Source: Glebionis coronaria (taxonomy: Eukaryota > Streptophyta > Magnoliopsida > Asterales > Asteraceae). Taken from it: a stretch of DNA of 64,000 bases. Positions within the stretch are counted from its first letter, which is position 1. The number at the start of each line of letters is the position of its first letter. Positions 59,215 through 64,000 of this stretch are shown in pieces. Both the position numbers and the translations under genes were made by a program. A model generated the notes under the pieces. The model saw nothing but the letters and a program-made list of their open reading frames with translations. It ran no database searches and was not told the origin of the DNA. The stretch is taken from NCBI GenBank assembly GCA_025667525.1, contig CM046881.1, positions 31,321,580-31,385,579 on the forward strand, written 5' to 3'.

Positions 59215-60560
59215 TCGTGGTAAACTATTCAGAGTATCCTTTGGTTGTGTTCATGTATATTATCGTAAATATATAAACCACAAAAGAAAAATACAAAAAT
59301 ATAAAACCTAGAAAAACCATAAAAAATATAAAACCAAGAAAAACCATAAAAAATATAAAACCTATAAAAACCATAAAAATTATAAAATCCAGAAAAACCA
59401 AAAATATTTTTCATTTTAAAATCGGGCATGTCTTTTAGTACGGTAATATTTACGGCCTTAGAAATGTCGATCAATATTGACACGGTGCCATAAATAGAGT
59501 CCGTATAAAAGTTGTACATTTTTAAAACATGCCCATTGTGGCTTGTAGTTATTTCAGACTGCAACCCGGTTTTCATATTAAAGTCACGTATTTCTTTGGA
59601 AAACGTTGGCTCAGAACGGGAATTAATTTTCTCGGGCGTGATTTACAAGCCAAATCACGCAAAGGGTTCAAGTTTACTTTATAACTTGGTCTGACACGAA
59701 TTTGTGTACGTCTCAGTGCATTAATTTGTTAAAATAAGAGAAATCTTATTGACACCACGAATCAAACTTTTTCAAGAAATCAATTGGGAAATGTTTTTCA
59801 TCATCATATGCCTCGTTAAACAATGACTACAGCTCTTTAAATAGAAAACGGGTCATCGTTTAAGGGGGAGAAAATGTTTCGTCATCTTTCACATCAAAAA
59901 GATCTTCAAAAGTTTTCAAGGAAACTCACAAAGCTTAATTGTTAATGGTTGGATTGCTTTGGCATTTTGTAGTGTTGTTGCTTATAAGTTTGTCGTGGAT
60001 AGTTTGGTGCTTGTGTTAAGTTAAATTAATCACTAAGGCTCGACTAGTTAACATAAGATAGGGTCAAAATGGCTAGTATCAAAACTTGGTAACCAAAACA
60101 AAATGATTGAATGTAGCAAAAAGAAGAATTGAGGGGGCAAAGTTGACAACATGTCTAACTTATGGAAAATTTGACCTAGTCAAAACTTCCCCCCCCCGTT
60201 TCTCTTATTCCCTCACTATTCACAATCACTGTTTCTGTTTACTCTTGCCGCCATTGATAAACCTTCCACAAACAAACACACGAACTCAAATCAATCATCT
60301 CTAATCATTCACTTCGTCTAGATCAAGATCCTCCAAAAAGGTATTAAATCGGTCTAAAATCATTCAAGCATAACAAGTTAATTATCTCTCTAAATTGAAA
60401 ATAATCGTAATCCAATTACTGATTAATTAGGGTTAAATAATTTGGGGGTTTTGCTTGGGGTGTATTCGGAATAGGTCTACATGCACTAATTTGGCCTTTA
60501 GAACATGTGAATCAAACGATCTCATGCCTAATTAGAAAATCGTTACTGCTTGTCATTTTC
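59215..60560 (+). other. Spacer between pol and the third ORF
   Basis: Contains four 27-bp tandem units, TATAAAACCTAGAAAAACCA type (59300-59405), then the block 59405-59880 shared in inverted orientation with 49690-49215, then AAGGGGGAGAAAATG (about 59861), a PPT-like run. At 60180-60340 a pyrimidine-rich stretch turns into C/A-rich sequence (CTTCCACAAACAAACACACG) ending CAAAAAG/GTATTA at 60340/60341, which resembles a 5'UTR exon with a donor site. No ORF of note. Confidence 0.6.
59300..59405. repeat. 27-bp tandem repeat, about four copies
   Basis: TATAAAACC(T/A)(A/T)(G/T)AAAAACC followed by ATAAAAA repeats at 59300, 59327, 59354 and 59381. The reverse-strand ORF rich in FYGFYRFYIF is its translation. 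Confidence 0.85.
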
Positions 60561-61165
60561 CGCATAGAAGCATTTTTTTCCGAATTGAACTGTTTTTCCG
60601 CATAGGGCAAAAGTTCCGCATAGGGCAAAATGTTCCGCATAAGGCAAAATGTTCCGCATAGGGCAAATTTTCCGCATAAGGCAAAAATGTTCCGCATAAG
60701 GCAAAATGTTCCGCATAGGGCAAATTTTCCGCATAGGGCAAAATGTTCCGCATAAGGCAAAATGTTCCGCATAGGGCAAATTTTCCGCATAGGACAAATT
60801 TTTCCGCATAGGGTAAATTGTTCCGAATAGGAAAATGTTCCGAATAGGGATAAAGTTCCGAATAGGAAAATGTTCCGAATAGGAAAATGTTCCGAATAGG
60901 AAAATGTTCCGAATAGGAAAATGTTCCGAATAGGATAATGTTCCGAATAGATGTTCCGAATAAGGACTTTTTCCGCATGACCCAAATGTTCCGAATGGAG
61001 GAATTTATTCCGCATAGCCCAAATGTTCCGCATAGCCCAAATGTTCCGCATAGGGAATTTATTCAGCATAGGTTAAAAGTTCCGAATAGTCTTTTTATTC
61101 AGAATAGGGAAGTTTTTCCGCATAGGCCTATTATTCCGAATGGTGTGATTATTCCGAATAGAAGA
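60560..61165 (+). repeat. TTCCGCATAG/TTCCGAATAG array ahead of the third ORF
   Basis: About 38 copies. The first half is mostly TTCCGCATAGGGCAAAATG (unit about 19 bp), the middle mostly TTCCGAATAGGAAAATG (17 bp), and the end mixed. Same motif and orientation as the array at 50280-50835. It ends about 120-125 nt before the ATG at 61286. It is followed by TCTTAAGCAG at 61271-61280, an acceptor-like site. Reverse-strand ORFs (MRNILPYAEHFALCG) are repeat translations. Confidence 0.94.
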
Positions 61166-61285
61166 AGTTTGATTGATTTCAAAGATTAAGGGATTATGTC
61201 ATATGTACAATGCTTAGGTTTTAAAGTCATAATGATATTCATACTTGTTTGTATCAACCTTTGTGTTTTATCTTAAGCAGAGACG

Positions 61286-64000
61286 ATGACTAACCCTACC
61301 GTACAACAACTACAAGACGACAGAGCTGCCGCCATTGCTGAAGCCAAGACTCTTAAGTTTGTTCCAAACAACTACCGTCTGAAGGAGGTATCTCACTCGA
61401 CCCATAATGGCTTTAAGGTAGCTACAGCCATGCTTGATAAATCTCACTTCAAGTATGCGCTAAGGAGAAGTGCTTCGGTGCCATATGACTACCTTTACGA
61501 GTTCTGGGCTACCAAAGAGAGGACGTCGAACAAGATCACTTTTTCCTTGGACAACAAGCAGCAGACGCTTACTGTGTCAGACTTCAGGAAGATCTTTGGC
61601 TTTCGACCGTTACTCAAAGGACTACCATCATATTCACCCAACCCAACCAAGGACCAGATGATGGAGATGTTCACTGCTATTGGATGTCTTGACATTCGAA
61701 CCCCGTCTGAGTTTACTACTGCCAAAATTGGTCAACCATGGAAAGCTATCTTTGGGATCCTTAGCCGATGCTTGACACCCAAGACAACTGGGTATGATGC
61801 TGTTCGTCCACCGATCATCAAAATGTTTTATGGTATGTTCAAAGGTATGGGTATTGATTATGCATCACTGCTGTGGGAGGAGTTTACTTTTCAACTCTTC
61901 ACTAACACTAAGGGTAAAATCAAAACTTACCAGTACCCTAGGTTTATTAAGTTGATCATACATTACTTTATGGAAAACGATGCATCCATTAACAAGCTTG
62001 CAGGTAGTCGTCACCACATGATAGATGATGATGATTTGGTAGACTTAAGGCAGGAGACTCATTCGAATACGGTTATTCCTGGTCCCATTCCCAGTCATCT
62101 TCTGACCGATGAGATTATTGCATCCGATGCCTACACGAACTTGCTCACGGAAATTGAGAAACAACGAGCAAGCCTTCTAGCAGGTGAAGACTCATCTACC
62201 ACGGTTAAAAGCAAAGGTAAAAGGAAGCAAGCAGATTTACCTGAGCCCAAAACCAAGAAGAAGAAGACAGAGGGTAAGAAGGGAAAGGGTAAGGACTTGA
62301 TGCGTCTGCGTGACGAAGAAAATATTGCTGATCCTGATATTGAGAAAACTGAGAAACAAATGATGAAGACAGCCATTCAAAGGAGCAGGAAAGATACTGG
62401 TGGTAGTGGTTCAGGTGTCAGAATAGACGTTGAGGATGAGTATATTGAACCTCATGATGTTGATGAGTTTGGGTCTCCTGAAAATTATTCCACTTCGAAG
62501 GAGCAATCAATCCATGTTTCTACACCACCTCCTCCACCTACTCAACCTTTAACAACTCAACCTCCACCAACTCAACCCTTACCAACCAAACAGGTTTCTA
62601 CACCACTTCCTCCACCACCACCAAAGCCCATCCTTAGCACCGCAGTCACAACCGAGCCTATTCCATCAACCTCTACAACATCTGCAACATCTGCAATGGC
62701 AGCAATAGTGTTGGGCGAGATGTTGGATAAACATGTGGATGCTCACAAGAGAGAAATGAATGAACTTCGCCAAGAGTTAAATAAAAGAGCTCAAAGTGAA
62801 GAAGCATCAAGGAAAGCTCAAGAAGAGTTGATTGCCAAGTTCGCTGCAGACATGGAAACTACACGTAAAGCTCATGCAGAGGAACTTGCTCAGGTAAAAA
62901 GGGATGAAGCTAATAGGCATAAAGCACGAATTGCAAGACTTAAAGCTATTAAGGATGACCTTAAAGAGCAAAACGACGCTCTTGAAGCTACTATTGAGCA
63001 GAAAGTAAAAGACTCAGTTGAATCCTTAATGCCTAAACTGCGTGATGACTTGAAGACGCTTGCTGCTGATAACTTGATGATCAAGTCATCCAATCCTTCA
63101 GAAGCCGCCTACAAGATCGCATATGACTTGACGGATTTTGAACTGAAGAAGATCCTTAAGGCTCGAATGAAGGAACTTGGTTCGTTTGATAAATCAAGGA
63201 AACAACGAGCTCTCTTCAAATCCCTGAATGACGCTATCATGGAGGATGATAGGTTGTTCAAGACGTTTGGAAGTGTGGTACCCTACCACATTCTCCCTGA
63301 AGAAGAACGGGAAGAGAGTGAGGAAGACGAGGGTACTGGTGGAGAGGAGGAAGAAGAAGAAGAAGATAAGAACGAGGAGGAGGATGAGGATGAGAATAAT
63401 GATGAGGATGATGAGAATGATGAGGATGATGATAATGATAAGGATGATGAAGATGATGATGAGGATGATGAGGATGATGATGATGAGGATGGCGATGATG
63501 ATAATGATGGTAATGATGGTGGTGATGGTCACCAGGAGAGTGTTAAGGGGAGCAATGCGGACAAAGGTGAACAGAGTGAGAAAGGGGATAAAGGCGCCAG
63601 CTCAAAGAAAGTGGTTAAGTCTGGCACCAAGTCAAAGAAGGATGCAGCACCAAAGGAGAAGTCTACATCCACGGAATCCAGACGATCGAAGTGGCGCCAT
63701 GACGTGAATGCCACTACAGGGTCATCTATTCCTGGTACATTTATCCATAAATCAATACATGTTACCACTAACCCCGTTAGTTCTTGTGTTGTTACTCCTG
63801 TGATTGCAGAATCGGTTACAGAACCAGAAGCTGCTCAACACTCACCCATCCATGACACTGCTGAAATGCCTGAATCTGAAGCAGATGTTCACATCTCGAC
63901 TCCTCTGCAACAAAACCCACAATCCACTGTTCCTGAACCAAGCACAAGGAACTGGGAGGACACGTTGGAAATCGACGAGACTGCTCCACCACAGGCTTGG
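61286..64000 (+). CDS. Env-position third ORF of the Sirevirus-like copia, open at window end
   Basis: ATG at 61286; 905 codons without a stop to the last base, so the C-terminus is missing. Residues 1-270: a folded-looking domain (TLKFVPNNYRLKEVSHSTHN, SHFKYALRRSASVPYDYLYE, FWATKERTSNKITFSLDNKQ, KTYQYPRFIKLIIHYFME) similar to proteins encoded behind pol in Asteraceae copia elements. About 305-340: Lys-rich, nuclear-signal-like (KTKKKKTEGKKGKGK). About 413-452: Pro-rich. About 472-578: coiled coil. About 590-670: a second helical region. About 674-750: an almost pure Asp/Glu tract, then a Ser/Thr/Lys tail. No signal peptide or membrane helix is visible, so env describes position only. The function is unknown. 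Confidence 0.85.
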   Translation, partial: MTNPTVQQLQDDRAAAIAEAKTLKFVPNNYRLKEVSHSTHNGFKVATAMLDKSHFKYALRRSASVPYDYLYEFWATKERTSNKITFSLDNKQQTLTVSDFRKIFGFRPLLKGLPSYSPNPTKDQMMEMFTAIGCLDIRTPSEFTTAKIGQPWKAIFGILSRCLTPKTTGYDAVRPPIIKMFYGMFKGMGIDYASLLWEEFTFQLFTNTKGKIKTYQYPRFIKLIIHYFMENDASINKLAGSRHHMIDDDDLVDLRQETHSNTVIPGPIPSHLLTDEIIASDAYTNLLTEIEKQRASLLAGEDSSTTVKSKGKRKQADLPEPKTKKKKTEGKKGKGKDLMRLRDEENIADPDIEKTEKQMMKTAIQRSRKDTGGSGSGVRIDVEDEYIEPHDVDEFGSPENYSTSKEQSIHVSTPPPPPTQPLTTQPPPTQPLPTKQVSTPLPPPPPKPILSTAVTTEPIPSTSTTSATSAMAAIVLGEMLDKHVDAHKREMNELRQELNKRAQSEEASRKAQEELIAKFAADMETTRKAHAEELAQVKRDEANRHKARIARLKAIKDDLKEQNDALEATIEQKVKDSVESLMPKLRDDLKTLAADNLMIKSSNPSEAAYKIAYDLTDFELKKILKARMKELGSFDKSRKQRALFKSLNDAIMEDDRLFKTFGSVVPYHILPEEEREESEEDEGTGGEEEEEEEDKNEEEDEDENNDEDDENDEDDDNDKDDEDDDEDDEDDDDEDGDDDNDGNDGGDGHQESVKGSNADKGEQSEKGDKGASSKKVVKSGTKSKKDAAPKEKSTSTESRRSKWRHDVNATTGSSIPGTFIHKSIHVTTNPVSSCVVTPVIAESVTEPEAAQHSPIHDTAEMPESEADVHISTPLQQNPQSTVPEPSTRNWEDTLEIDETAPPQAW

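Larger units (their letters stand above)
49705..64000 (+). mobile_element. Sirevirus-like Ty1/copia element with env-position ORF (right end outside window)
   Basis: LTR (49705-50033), PBS (50034-50049), repeat-filled leader, long gag-type ORF (50966-55798), pol (55747-59214, overlapping, -1 frame), a 2-kb spacer with post-pol conserved block and a second repeat array, and a third ORF from 61286 running off the window. Gene order protease-integrase-RT-RNase H is copia. An oversized gag with coiled coil plus a third ORF downstream of pol is Sirevirus architecture. All catalytic motifs of pol are present and no stop interrupts any of the three ORFs, so the copy is young. The 3' LTR is not in the window, so age cannot be estimated from LTR divergence. 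Confidence 0.85.

Noticed and set aside
60512..61069. 185-codon minus-strand ORF with MRNILPYAEHFALCG repeats
   Set aside because: Reverse translation of the TTCCGCATAG array.
63194..63707. Ile/Leu-rich (minus) and Met/Arg-rich (plus) ORFs that look like membrane or basic proteins
   Set aside because: Shadows of the GAT/GAG acidic-tract codons in the open third ORF of the copia element.

Overview
The window is plant nuclear DNA made almost entirely of transposable elements, with no bacterial operons, rRNA genes or CRISPR. Genes carry introns. The mobile-element proteins (Athila-type gypsy, a copia element with a very long gag and an extra 3' ORF, CACTA with TNP2 plus Transposase_24, MULE with zinc knuckle, GRF zinc fingers) resemble those that fill Asteraceae genomes. 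The family-level assignment is inference from remembered protein resemblance, not a search.

Layout. 1-1412 is an array of the palindrome AATCACATGTGATT, folded into an inverted repeat. 1413-4507 holds a possible promoter/5' exon, a 446-bp hAT-type MITE with an 8-bp target duplication, a 62-bp tandem duplication and a foldback. 4508-16743 is a complete 12.2-kb CACTA element with TAT target duplications. It has a TNP2 transposase with two in-frame stops, a broken Transposase_24 gene, a broken GRF-like gene, clusters of a long palindrome at both ends and inside, two arrays of a 42-bp perfect palindrome and a 41-bp minisatellite. 18306-22110 holds two convergent, inverted relics of an EMF2/VRN2-type Polycomb (VEFS-box) gene. 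23130-26935 holds a dead LINE, a dead MULE transposase and a GRF fragment.

The right half is a pile of LTR retrotransposons. An older gypsy element (30350-35641) is cut inside its reverse transcriptase by the LTR of a minus-strand Athila-like element (35642 to about 46400). The 5' end of that element abuts the 3' part of a minus-strand copia element (about 46480-49704). That part in turn abuts a plus-strand copia element that starts at 49705 and runs off the window. The order suggests serial nesting, with the missing halves lying beyond 64000.

The plus-strand copia is the best-preserved and most interesting object. It has a 329-bp LTR, a PBS for initiator tRNA-Met, a 1610-codon gag-type ORF with CCHC knuckle, coiled coils and a second Cys/His plus WKPTGR-repeat module, and an intact pol in the -1 frame. 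A third, env-position ORF (61286 onward) is still open at the window end after 905 codons. This architecture is Sirevirus-like. Two long arrays of the same TTCCG(A/C)ATAG motif precede the first and third ORFs, each ending about 125-140 nt before the ATG and each lying between a donor-like and an acceptor-like splice site. I know of no description of this paired leader array, and it is the strongest candidate for something new here.
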